A DNA stretch of 64,000 nucleotides from Amanita rubescens (lineage: Eukaryota; Basidiomycota; Agaricomycetes; Agaricales; Amanitaceae), in NCBI GenBank assembly GCA_015039365.1, contig WION01000287.1, positions 1 through 64,000 of the forward strand, read 5' to 3'. Positions 53,940 through 64,000 of the stretch are shown here, piece after piece. Both the position numbers and the translations under genes were made by a program. The stretch's first letter is position 1; each line of letters begins with the position of its first letter. Under the pieces are notes generated by a model that saw only the letters and a list, made by a program, of their open reading frames with translations, was not told where the DNA came from and searched no databases.

Positions 53940-56900
53940 TGCCTGGTAAATATAGGAGTGTGGAGATTTGAAAGGCTTTATAACAGCTGTGGTAAAGAAA
54001 ATCTGCACACAATGATGCAAATGCCAATAGCAATCCTCATTCATTCTGATTCAAGCAATTTTGGCAGATTATACTGTGACCATAGACTAACTGGCTCAGT
54101 TAGGTTCACAAACAACTACCTAGTCATTATGGCAAGTGTAAAGATTTCAAAGGCTTCACAATGGAGCCAAGGTATGGAAGATCTGCACAAATGAAGAATA
54201 TGAACCTCCCATTCAAGTTGATTCAAGCAGTTCAATTTGGCAGATCACAGACTAACTGTCTTGTTTATACACCTAAACAACTAACTGCCCAGTCATCATG
54301 CCAAGTATGGACACCTGGAAGGCTTTGTGAGGCAGATGTGATATAAGATCTGCACAAAAGTGAACTATGTATAGCAACCTCACAATCATTTTGATTCAAG
54401 TAATTTCAGCAGATCACATAGACTAACTGTCTTGTTTAAGCACCTAAACAATTGTCCAGTCATCATGGCAAGTATGGACACCTGAACTAGTCTTTGTAAT
54501 GCAGCTGTGATATTGAAGATCTCTGGCACACAAGTGAACTACACATAAATGAGGAATGCATATATGTATAGCAACCTCTCAATCATTTTGGTTCAAGCAG
54601 TTTTGGAGATCACATGACCCTTCACACCAGCTGGCTGGTGTGAAGGGTCATGTGACCTAGACTAACTGCCTTGCTTAGGCACCTAAACAAGTGCCCAGTC
54701 ATCATGGCAAGTATGGACATTTGAAAGGCTTTGTAATGTGACTGTGATATTGAAGATTTGCATGCAAGTGAACTACACACAATTGAAGAATACAAACATG
54801 AATATGTATAGCAACCTCACAATCATTTTGATCCAACTAATTTCAGCAGATCACATAGACTAACTGTCTTGTTTAGGCACCTAAACAATGGTCCAGTCAT
54901 CATGGCAAGTATGGACACCTGAACTAGTCTCTGTAATGCAGCTGTGATATTGAAGATCTGCACACAAGTGAACTACACATAAATGAGGAATGCATATATG
55001 TATAGCAACCTCTCATTTTGGAGATCACATGACCCTTCACACCAGCCAGCTGGTGTGAAGGGTCATGTGACCTAGACTAACTGCCTTGCTTAGGCACCTA
55101 AACAAGTGCCCAATCATCATGGCAAGTATGGACATTTGAAAGGCTTTGTCATGTGACTGTGATATTGAAGATCTGCATCCAAGTGAACTACATACAATTG
55201 AAGAATACAAACATGAATATGTATAGCAACCTCACAATCATTTTGATTCAAGTAATTTCAGCAGATCACATAGACTAACTGTCTTGTTTAAGCACCTAAA
55301 CAATTGTCCAGTCATCATGGCAAGTATGGACACCTGAACTAGTCTTTGTAATGCAGCTGTGATATTGAAGATCTCTGGCACACAAGTGAACTACACATAA
55401 ATGAGGAATGCATATATGTATAGCAACCTCTCAATCATTTTGGTTCAAGCAGTTTTGGAGATCACATGACCCTTCACACCAGCCAGCTGGTGTGAAGGGT
55501 CATGTGACATAGACTAACTGTCTTGTTTAGGCACCTGAACAACTGTCCAGTCATCATGTCAAGTATGGACACTTGAAAGGCTTCACAATGCTGCTGTGAT
55601 ATTGAAGATCTGCACACAAAAGCACTGCACAAATGAAGATATAGCAATCTCTCATCATTTTGCCTCAAGCAAGTCACTAGGTGCCTCAATGAGCCAATTA
55701 GTCTATGGTGATGTGATCTGTTGAAATTAGTTGAATCAAAATGATTGTGAGGTTGCTATACATATTCATGTTGTATAGTTCACTTGTATGCAGATCTTCA
55801 ATATCACAGCTGCATTACAAAGCCTTTCAAATGTCCATACTTGCCATGATGACTGGACAGTTGTTCAGGTGCCTAAACAAGACAGTTAGTCTATGTCACA
55901 TGACCCTTCACACCAGCTGGCTGGTGTGAAGGGTCATGTGATCTCCAAAACTGCTTGAACCAAAATGATTGAGAGGTTGCTATACATATATGCATTCCTC
56001 ATTTATGTATGTGTAGTTCACTTGTGTGCAGATCTTCAATATCACAGCTGCATTACAGAGACTAGTTCAGTTGTCCATACTTGCCATGATGACTGGACCA
56101 TTGTTTAGGTGCCTAAACAAGACAGTTAGTCTATGTGATCTGCTGAAATTAGTTGGATCAAAATGATTGTGAGGTTGCTATACATATTCATGTTTGTATT
56201 CTTCAATTGTATGTAGTTCACTTGGATGCAGATCTTCAATATCACAGTCACATTACAAAGCCTTTCAAATGTCCATACTTGCCATGATGATTGGGCACTT
56301 GTTTAGGTGCCTAAGCAAGGCAGTTGATCTAGGTCACATGACCCTTCACACCAGCCAGCTGGTGTGAAGGGTCATGTGATCTCCAAAACTGCTTGAACCA
56401 AAATGATTGAGAGGTTGCTATACATATATGCATTCCTCATTTGTGTGTAGTTCACTTGTGTGCAGATCTTCAATATCAGTCACATTACAAAGACATTACA
56501 AAACCTTTCAAGTGTCCATACTTGTCATGATAACTGGACAATTGTTAGGTGCCTAAACAAGACAGTTAGTCTATGTCACATGACCCTTCACACCAGCTGG
56601 CTGGTGTGAAGGGTCATGTGATCTGCTGAAACTGCTTGAACCAAAATGATTGAGACGTTGCTATACATATATGCATTCCTCATTTATGTGTAGTTAACTT
56701 GTGTGCCAGAGATCTTCAATATCACAGCTGCATTACAAAGACTAGTTCAGGTATCCATACTTGCCATGATGACTGGACAATTGTTTAGGTGCCTAAACAA
56801 GACAGTTAGTCTATGTGATCTGCTGAAATTACTTGAATCAAAATGATTGAGATGTTGCTATACATATATATATTCCTCATTTGTATGTAGTTCACCTGTG

Positions 56901-57060
56901 TGCAGATTATCACAGCTGCATTACAAAACCTTTCAAGTATCTGTAGGTGCCATGATGACTGGGCAGTTGTTTAGCCTAAGTGAGCCAATTAGTCTATGGT
57001 CACATGATCCTTCACACCAGCTGGCTGGTGTGAAGGGTCATGTGATCTGCCAAAATTACT
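53940..57060. repeat. 3 kb head-to-head repeat array with seven hairpins
   Basis: Units of roughly 415-440 bp, each made of two related halves, repeat in one orientation from about 53940 to 55680 and in the opposite orientation from about 55690 to 57060. Recurrent landmarks are CAGTCATCATGGCAAGTATG, GATATTGAAGATCTGCACAC, TATGTATAGCAACCTC and CACCTAAACAA. The turning point is near 55680-55690. The whole array can fold as one very large inverted repeat. No coding potential seen. Confidence 0.85.
54611..54654. repeat. Perfect 44-nt palindrome (hairpin 1 of 7)
   Basis: Arms of 21 bases, CACATGACCCTTCACACCAGC and its exact complement, are separated by TG. Further copies lie at 55026-55069, 55463-55506, 55897-55940, 56335-56378, 56577-56620 and 57001-57044. 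The central dinucleotide is TG or CA, and the last copy has one arm mismatch. Confidence 0.9.
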
Positions 57061-57624
57061 TGAATCAAAATGATTGAGAGGTTGCTACATATATTTCCTT
57101 TATTTCTCCATAGATCTTCCATGCCATAGTGCATTCTGAGGCTTTTGAAGTGTCCATACTTGTTATACTGACAAACAAAAATCCCAACTTAGCTTCTGAT
57201 CTTGAATGACTTTCAACTTTATGTATCATGCAAGACAAGATAACATGTGCACAAACTGTGCTCATAACTTCATTTCTGGTTAGATCTAATGTGATCAAGC
57301 AGTAGTATAACTCATTCTTTGTATTCTGACTCAATACAGTAGGTAATTGGTGTCAAGACTGTTAGATCTTGTGGAGATCTGATTTTTTGGAGTTATTAAC
57401 ATTGGATATCATGAATCCACTACTTAGTTGGCATGAGCTAAAATGGCATTCAGTACAATGTACCCTTCTAGTTACTAATTAGGAATGTCCCAACATTATA
57501 ATCACATGTGTGGGAAATTGCACAGCATTGCTGTTATCTGCAAACCATCACCTCCTCAACTACACAGTGAGATTCATATTGCATTTGCATATTCCAGCAC
57601 AATAATGGACATCCAGGAAGTATC
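57061..57624. other. Upstream region of the JmjC gene
   Basis: AT-rich, CpG-poor DNA between the repeat array and the start codon at 57625. No other gene seen. Confidence 0.4.
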
Positions 57625-60600
57625 ATGTCATCAGAGTCCCCTCAGCATGTTGATCTTTCACTTGCAAAGCTTCTGCCAAGCCTGCCCTGGTCTACAGATG
57701 CAGTGGTCAAGAATCCAGAATTACTTCCTGAGAAACTTTTACATGATTATTCAGTAAGTGTAATTGCTCCACCTTATCTGAAGTATCAACTGACAATCCC
57801 AGGCTTTCATTAATCAGCTACATGATGTGCAGAACAAACTGCTTGGTCATCTTGCAGGGGCAAGAGAAAAAAGCTTGAGAAAATTTTTCCAATCATTTCT
57901 TGGCTATAATATGCCAATGATCAGTTATGAAAATGACCACCATATAAAGTATTTTCCAATATCTGCAGACATCATTATGCAGTACCGCCTATGTGATACA
58001 CTAACCTGGGTCTACTCTTCTGAAGTCAGTGGTCCTGTGCCCATCCATATCCGAAGGGGCTATAGATCACCAGATAAAGGTGTAAGTGCAAAAATTACCT
58101 AAATAAACCCTGATAATAATGTCTTGTTTCAAGTCATTCAAGCACATGGATAAAGTTACAACCCTCTTGGAAGGAGCTGACCATTTCTTACAAATGCTGA
58201 ATGTATCAGCTGCAGGTGGTTTGGAGACCTTGCAGCCTTCAGTGGATGTTGTTCCTGCTGAAATTCCCTCATCACTGGCATCACTTTGGGGCAGGTTCAG
58301 CATTTTTAATAATACAGCATCTGCAACAAGTATACTTGCCAATTTCCTTGTTGCTGCCTATTATCTGGGCTGTTTATTCGAAGTATGTTAATTTCTTAAT
58401 ATTTGAGAAATGATCTAATAATAAATAGGGGAATGATGATATTAAACTTCCAGAAGATGCTCATCTAAGTAAGCAGAAACTTCGGCTACCTCTTTCAATG
58501 GCTCTGTACACTTCACCATTGGTCCTTCTTTCTACACACCGGTGGCATACAAGGGACTTTCATAGAGGAACACTCTTTGGGGTGAGCTTGCAAATGTGTC
58601 ATGAGAAAATAACCTAATCTCCATGGAAGATGTGGCAATGCCTTGGAAATGACAGGCCCCCTGTAGTGGCAAAAATTGAGAAAGAATTATGGAAGATTTT
58701 GTTTATGTTGGCCAAGGGAGAACGTCAGGATGATGTAGCACTGCTACTTGAAGTTATTCAGTGGGCACAGAAAGAAATTCAGGGTATTTCACAAAGTGAT
58801 GATGAATGGCTTCAAGAAGGTAATTGTATATTATTTTAATAAATAGACTACTCAGTTCTTTGCTAGATATACATCTTGCAGTGCGCACTGTGCCACAAGC
58901 CAATGTGTTATTGTTGAAGCCTGTCCCACATTGGCCTGAACATCATCTTCCTGCAACTTTCCAACAGGTGCTTGAAATACCAGAACCCATGCATGTTGAC
59001 CATGAGGAGCAGATCAGCAGTAATGATGCACAGGATAATGATGAGAGAGGGAGAGGGAGTGATGAAGAGATAAATTTGGAAGATTGGATAAGAGGCACAC
59101 ACATCATGGATGAGGAACAAAGGGATGGTGCACAAATGGATGAGGAAAGGGGAAGTAATGATGCACAGAGTAAGATGGAGGATGGGGGAAATAGTATGAA
59201 TGTGGGTGAGAAAAGGGGATCAGATGGTGCACAGATTGCACAGATTAGGGATGAGGAAGGGAGCGGTGATGCACAGATGGATGGGGATGGGGATGGGGAG
59301 AGGGATGGGGAGAGGAATGGGGCACAAGCAAGAAATGAGGAGGAGGATAGTGATAATGAGGATGAGTGGGTGAGGGATGATCATGAGATGGATGGAGGAA
59401 ACAAACCAGTGGAAAAGGCAGGAACTGATGATGAGAGTGGTGGGGGTGGAGATGAGGACCTTGAAATGCAGGATCTCAGTGGGCATGAGAGGTCAAAGGA
59501 ACCAGCCCAGAAGAAAAGGGTTCAAAGGATTGAGGCTATTGATGAAAGTGAAGAGGAGGAAGAAGTCAGGATGCAAACACCTCCTGAGAACTCAGAGCCT
59601 GCTCACACTGGCACTAACTCTACCCCTCCTGTCAATGACACAGAAGAGGATGTGCAACTCCAAGCAACTGGTCAACATCCTCCATCTAAGAATGGTCAAT
59701 CTAGCAGGAAGATCAAGAAATTCAAACAGCAACATTATTTGGAGTTAAATTTTGAAATGCCCATGGCTGTTCGTCAAGATGTAAGCCTAGAAAAGCACAA
59801 GGTGAGCCTCTCATTTGGTTGCATTATGAGAAATCTACAATTAAGTTTTAGGCAATGTCTTCTGAAATCACCATTCAACAGACAGAAGTTCACAGATTTG
59901 AACTACCAGCAATGACCTTATATGGACACAACTGGGACAAACATTGTTCATATATTCCATCACTTTGTGTAAGTAATAGCTGTTTCACATAGACACCAAA
60001 GTCTGATTTCAAACAGTCAGAAATGGACTCAGCATTTTTGTTGAACCTAGCAGATGCCACTAAGGAGCATCTACTTTCCCAACCATCATCAGATTTGTCA
60101 CCCTTTGTGACTATTCAATTTGATGCATTTAGGGACATGCCTGCAGAAGAGCTTCAAAGCCTCTTCACAACCAAACATATTCTGGTGAAAGGGGTCCCCC
60201 ACACCAAGATATCTTTTGATAGGAAGGGACTAAGCACTTTAGGTGCATGGAATGAGCATAGGACCTTTCAAGGTAAGATATTTGTTCTGAACACTGGATG
60301 TATCATTTACAGAGATAGATTTGTCTATTGAGCCTGATGCAAATGGCTTTGGTTGCAGGGTTCAAACTGCAACCTTGAATGACCTGCATTGGCATTCTCT
60401 GAATAAAAATGGGAAGATTCTGAATGGGCTGGAATTTCCCTGCCCAGCTGGATACATGGAACCAGATGTGCAAATATCAAGTGATGCCATTGCATGGAGC
60501 AGCACAACAGCAAAGCGTCTCTGCACCAAACCAACACAAAAGCCCCTGACTGAGATTAGATGGGGACTTGCAGGCACAGCAGGTGCCATTAGCCGTTGGC

Positions 60601-61855
60601 ATATTGACAGCAATGGGCTTGGGACATACATTGATGTCCAAACAGGGTGCAAGTGGTGGGTTGTAGCAAGCCCCAAGAAGGATGGTCCCAAACCTGCAAA
60701 CCGGGACTTTTATACAACATTTGACCCAGAGGCAGTCAACTCACATCTTTGGGATGTATCAGCAGTCATTTTAGAGCCTGGAGATAGGCTGTAAGCATTA
60801 TCTTTTGTTACTCATGGATGCCTCTCACACTTTTTAGATACATGAGGCCACACACACCACATGCAGTGGTGACACCAGTGCATTCCATATGCTTTGGTGG
60901 ACACTTTTACAGTACTGGGGCATTAAAGGATACATGCCATGGAATCCTTCACACATTTGTTGGTTCTGCCCAACTAACAAATGCAGACTGTAGGTCCAGT
61001 TGGGAGCTATTACACAGATTGGTGGTGTTCTATCACCAAGAGTTGGTGGAAAATGGAGATGACCCAGGTAAGTTTCACTATAAGTTGGTTTGCCTCATAA
61101 TAATTGGTCACAGATGTGGACAGGGCTCACTTGCCAAATGTATTAGAGCAAGAGGGACTTGTTGGTTTGACACTTCTTTGTGTCATCATGGAGCTGTCAA
61201 ATGTGCTCCATCCTGGGACTTATGGAGAAGAATCACAGGACCTGAAAATGCATGACCTGGAGAGGCTCATGCTTATTGATGCTAGGAAGCATTCTCGCTT
61301 AATCATGTCATGGTTCACAGCCTCTTATCAAGTCTCAAATGGTACCAGGGAAGACATTAATGTCTTTGAGGAGCTACTATGGCAAGTTGCAATGACTTTG
61401 GCAAAGGCTGTGCAGGAAAACAATGGAGAAATCCATTCATTCCTCCCAGAATGCACTGCAGACACAGTAGCAGGTGCCTTATATGATAATCTTTACAGCA
61501 GCCCATTTGTTGTCAACTATTTTGAAAGAAGAAAATGGATCCGCCAAAGCTTTGACTGGGAGGAGGGTAAATTAAACATTTCACCCAGAGATAAAGTGAA
61601 CTTGCCTGATGAAGATGAGGACGGGATTCTTGAGCATGACAAGGACTGTCTACTGGGGAGAAATGAACAATCTTGGTGGTTGAAGATTGGGATGTCCCAA
61701 TGGATGATGGAAGAGTCATGCACTAAAAGGAGGATGGAATCAGAAGCAGATGATGATGATGATGAACCTGCAGGTAAGAAGCAGATTTATCCCAAGTTGA
61801 ATAATTCCCTGACTTAAAACTTGTAGATGTGAGGCCCAGGAAGAAAAGAAACTGA
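57625..61855 (+). CDS. Large JmjC-type (cupin dioxygenase-like) protein, 1234 residues
   Basis: Twelve exons join without any frame correction: 57625-57753, 57803-58081, 58134-58382, 58429-58581, 58630-58819, 58867-59801, 59852-59968, 60017-60272, 60313-60790, 60838-61067, 61114-61773 and 61827-61855. The first ~360 residues are helical and unrecognised. A ~250-residue acidic low-complexity stretch follows (DEE, GDGDGERDGE, EEEEE). The C-terminal half has a double-stranded beta-helix: ISRWHIDSNGLG carries the HxD iron ligands, CKWWVVASP follows, and MRPHTPHAVVTP carries the distal histidine. The protein ends in a basic RPRKKRN that may be a nuclear signal. Oxygenase activity and a chromatin substrate are inference. 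Confidence 0.82.
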
Positions 61856-63220
61856 GAAAATGCTTCTTTATTTATTTCCCATGGGTGTTTTTACACATGT
61901 ATCAGCTGATAACATATTGTTGCTTAGAATGTGTGGTTGTCAATAAGTGTATTGCAAGCAAGTTTGTTCACAATGGTGCTTCAAGCCCTGCCAGCTACTG
62001 TTATGAGTTGTGGCATGAGGACACTATTTTACTGCCTAAATTCAAATAAATGACCAGTAACAAAAGCCATATCTCATTAGCCATTAAATCGATTGTAGTT
62101 GAGTATAATGTTCTTACTATGTATAATGGAACCTAATATGGTTCCACCTTGATTACACCTTGCACTGTGCACTGAATCAACATCTATTAGCACTGGACAT
62201 TAGGTCCAGTTCCCAAGACAACATGGAGCTGAACTTCATTCAAACTTCTTCATGTTTTTACTTGTAATGAGCCTCAAGCTTGTAATATTTAATTTTCATT
62301 CATTTTCAGGAATAACAAATATCCCTTCTCCTCTCAGGAAGGAGCAATGAGAATACCTTGTCATAATGGAGGTTCATTCTCCAGATATCGTTAAGTGGAG
62401 GAGACTCTGAGTTTTGGGAGTTTCCAGGGTCATTTATGTTGCTTTGTTTTGCTCTAGGTGGTTGTAGAATGAGTATAACTTCTTTGTAAATTTAAAATAG
62501 CTTGGACAGTGTCACAAGCATCATTTCAGGTTTCTGGAGTCCAGAATGTGAGATGGAGGTTCTAGAGAACCTCTGAGGGGTATTGGGTGCTTGTAGAATG
62601 CTTTCTTGGTATTGGTTTGTGTAGATATTTTTCAAGAGAGATAAAAGTAGTCTTGAATCTTCCAAAAGGAATATTGGCACAGTACACTTGTGAGAGTGCA
62701 AAAAAAGTTGTAGTATTCTCACTATAATGGAACCTAATATGGTTCCACCTTGATCACACCTTGTGCCGTGCACTGAATCAATGTCTATTAGTGAGACTAT
62801 GCTGGTGTGTGTAGTAGTGCAAGTACAAGAGTAAGAATGATGTTCTCACAATGTGTGACAACCTACATATATGTATCGCAACATAACTATCTATGAGAGA
62901 AATGGGGAATCTATCTGCAAGGAATGAATGAGGGAGCTAAACATAGCTCCCATCCACTAGTATCTTGATGTCTTGATGAATATGTATGAGAGCTACATAG
63001 TAGCCCCATTACATTGAGTGTAGACAATTCCTGTCCTTCAACTGCTTCTAGCATTTATTTTCATTGCTGTTGTTCAGAGAAATGGTCATACCTATACCCA
63101 GCAGAAGTCATTGATCATACAAGTGTGATTTTGTATTACAGCATGTCATATGTATTTAATGTGACAATTTTTCAAAAAGCAGTGGAAAATAAATGTTGTT
63201 ACATAAACTGATAGAATGAG
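61856..63220. other. Intergenic with a duplicated 75-bp element
   Basis: A run starting TATAATGGAACCTAATATGG and going on through TTCCACCTTGAT(T/C)ACACCTTG to GTGCACTGAATCAA occurs at about 62118-62190 and again at 62724-62795. Its core GGAACCTAATATGGTTCC is a palindrome. No gene supported. Confidence 0.6.
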
Positions 63221-64000
63221 CTAGTCAATCAACCTGCCAATGACATAACCTCCTAATGCATCTGCCATAGTAATTGCAAAAGTAGGAGCATGCAGAGTGC
63301 ATGATAGACATACTTCTGTTTCAGATGACCTCTCCAAACCACTTACATAGTAGCAGTACTGCCCAGCACTTTCCATGACAGAAATGTCCAACCTACAAAA
63401 TATGCGAAGAGATGAGGTGCGCCTAGTACTTTCTTCCTCTTCTTTTAACAATGCTTGGAATGTGTTTGTGGCAAAATGATGAAACTCAAGAGTGCCATCT
63501 CTTGTGCTCCAATAGTTCAAGGAAGGTTCATCAAGGGATTTAGTTTTGCTATAAGCATTTTCAGATAATTGATTCAAGCATTATTACATGATGGGACCAA
63601 CTTCAAGGATGAGAGAGGATTTATCACCACAGCCTCTCTTGCAGAGAAGACACCTTCATAGCGATTTGTAAAAAGGACATAAATCATATGTCCTCCCACA
63701 AACATCACTCTCAACTCCCCAAACTTCATGGAGTTAATATGAGGTGTGGCAAACCATGCTGGCTTAATCCAGTTTCCAAAATAGCCATAGTGTGTTACAG
63801 TCTTATCCATTTGGTCCTTGACAATTGTTTCATAATCTGTACTTGTCATTTGAAATACATGCTGAGGTGCTGAGCTGAATGTTCTTTTGAGAACCATATC
63901 TTCTGAGATTGCACATGTTTCTAGATCATATTCCATGCCAGATGGAAAATCCTCTGCTCCAATGATGGATGGGGAAAGAGGATTGTCCACATATAATGTG
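63221..64000 (-). CDS. Partial ATP-grasp-like protein (5' end beyond the window)
   Basis: The reading frame enters from the right edge with VDNPLSPSIIGAEDFPSG and GYFGNWIKPAWFATPHINSM, then KFGELRVMFVGGHMIYVLFT, reminiscent of the ATP-grasp strand with GExRVxxxGG. A second segment (63560-63221) has SLRIFCRLDISVMES...YYVSGLERS, resembling the metal-binding RxD...E end of ATP-grasp folds. The join between segments near 63550-63590 has plausible splice sites, but I cannot make the phase agree. A stop lies at 63221. Similar mushroom hypothetical proteins exist; no substrate can be proposed. Confidence 0.5.

Larger units (their letters stand above)
53286..64000. other. CpG-depleted block 2 (runs to the window end)
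   Basis: CG dinucleotides are very rare from about 53286 onward, in contrast to the CG-rich DNA just before (for example 52970-53285). The block contains the inverted repeat array, the JmjC gene and the ATP-grasp-like gene. Its base style matches block 1 at 17076-22960. Confidence 0.7.

Noticed and set aside
53940..57060. A second micro-exon array
   Set aside because: I looked for AG-NNN-GT spacing on both strands and found no regular pattern; the repeats are much longer and palindromic.
60580..60900. TET/JBP-type DNA dioxygenase linked to KDZ transposons
   Set aside because: The HxD...H arrangement fits a JmjC/cupin fold but I see no TET/JBP-specific motifs and no KDZ transposase nearby.
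1..64000. tRNA or rRNA genes
   Set aside because: No cloverleaf-like A and B box pairs or rRNA signatures were recognised by eye; a covariance-model scan would be decisive.

Overview
The window comes from a filamentous basidiomycete, most likely an Agaricomycete. Genes are dense and split by 45-70 nt GT-AG introns. Typical mushroom families are present: NACHT-WD40 STAND proteins, DUF4238, a GRANAGKT-type small G protein, a fungal P450, serial small secreted proteins, and the fungal ATG29 and MGM101. I saw no bacterial operons, rRNA or convincing tRNA.

Layout. 0.8-3.7 kb: two tandem units, each with a near-identical ~0.8 kb upstream block and a small single-dsRBD protein. 3.9-6.1 kb: a cytochrome P450 (minus) with a coding-tail relic beside it. 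7.5-8.2 kb: a C-terminal piece of MRE11. 8.9-12.8 kb: an Agaricomycete-only protein, an unknown ORF and a degenerate membrane-protein locus. 14.6-28 kb: three dispersed copies of a small secreted protein family and a broken DUF4238 gene, interrupted at 17.1-22.95 kb by a CpG-depleted block with a G-protein gene. 28.2-36.3 kb: a housekeeping block of MGM101, SPT3, ERG25, DDI1, ATG29 and an IMPACT/YIH1 homologue, including two head-to-head pairs with only about 35 bp between start codons. 36.7-42 kb: a C2-NACHT-WD40 gene with about 14 near-identical WD40 repeats. 43-50.3 kb: a broken alpha/beta hydrolase, a secreted protein and an HNH-nuclease-type gene. From 53.3 kb to the end: a second CpG-depleted block with a 3 kb inverted repeat array carrying seven hairpins, an intact 12-exon JmjC-type gene and a partial ATP-grasp-like gene.

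The main discovery is in the G-protein gene (17263-22805, minus). Between its GTPase domain and its C-terminal exons lie 53 consecutive intron-like segments, each separated from the next by exactly three nucleotides. Every segment begins GT and ends AG. Thirty-seven form a 65-bp tandem array and 16 are diverged, non-tandem copies that keep the same geometry. Read as single-codon exons in phase 0, they contain no stop and join the flanking exons into one open frame of 1482 nt (67 exons, 493 codons plus stop). Any subset of these exons could be skipped without changing frame. In the array the three-base exon is the most variable position. This looks like an undescribed micro-exon array that could generate combinatorial peptide diversity; it needs RNA evidence.

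Many CpG-rich genes, including the normally essential MGM101, ERG25 and DDI1, need one-base frame corrections. The two main CpG-poor gene models need none. Either the CpG-rich part carries uncorrected sequencing errors or the two kinds of DNA have different histories.
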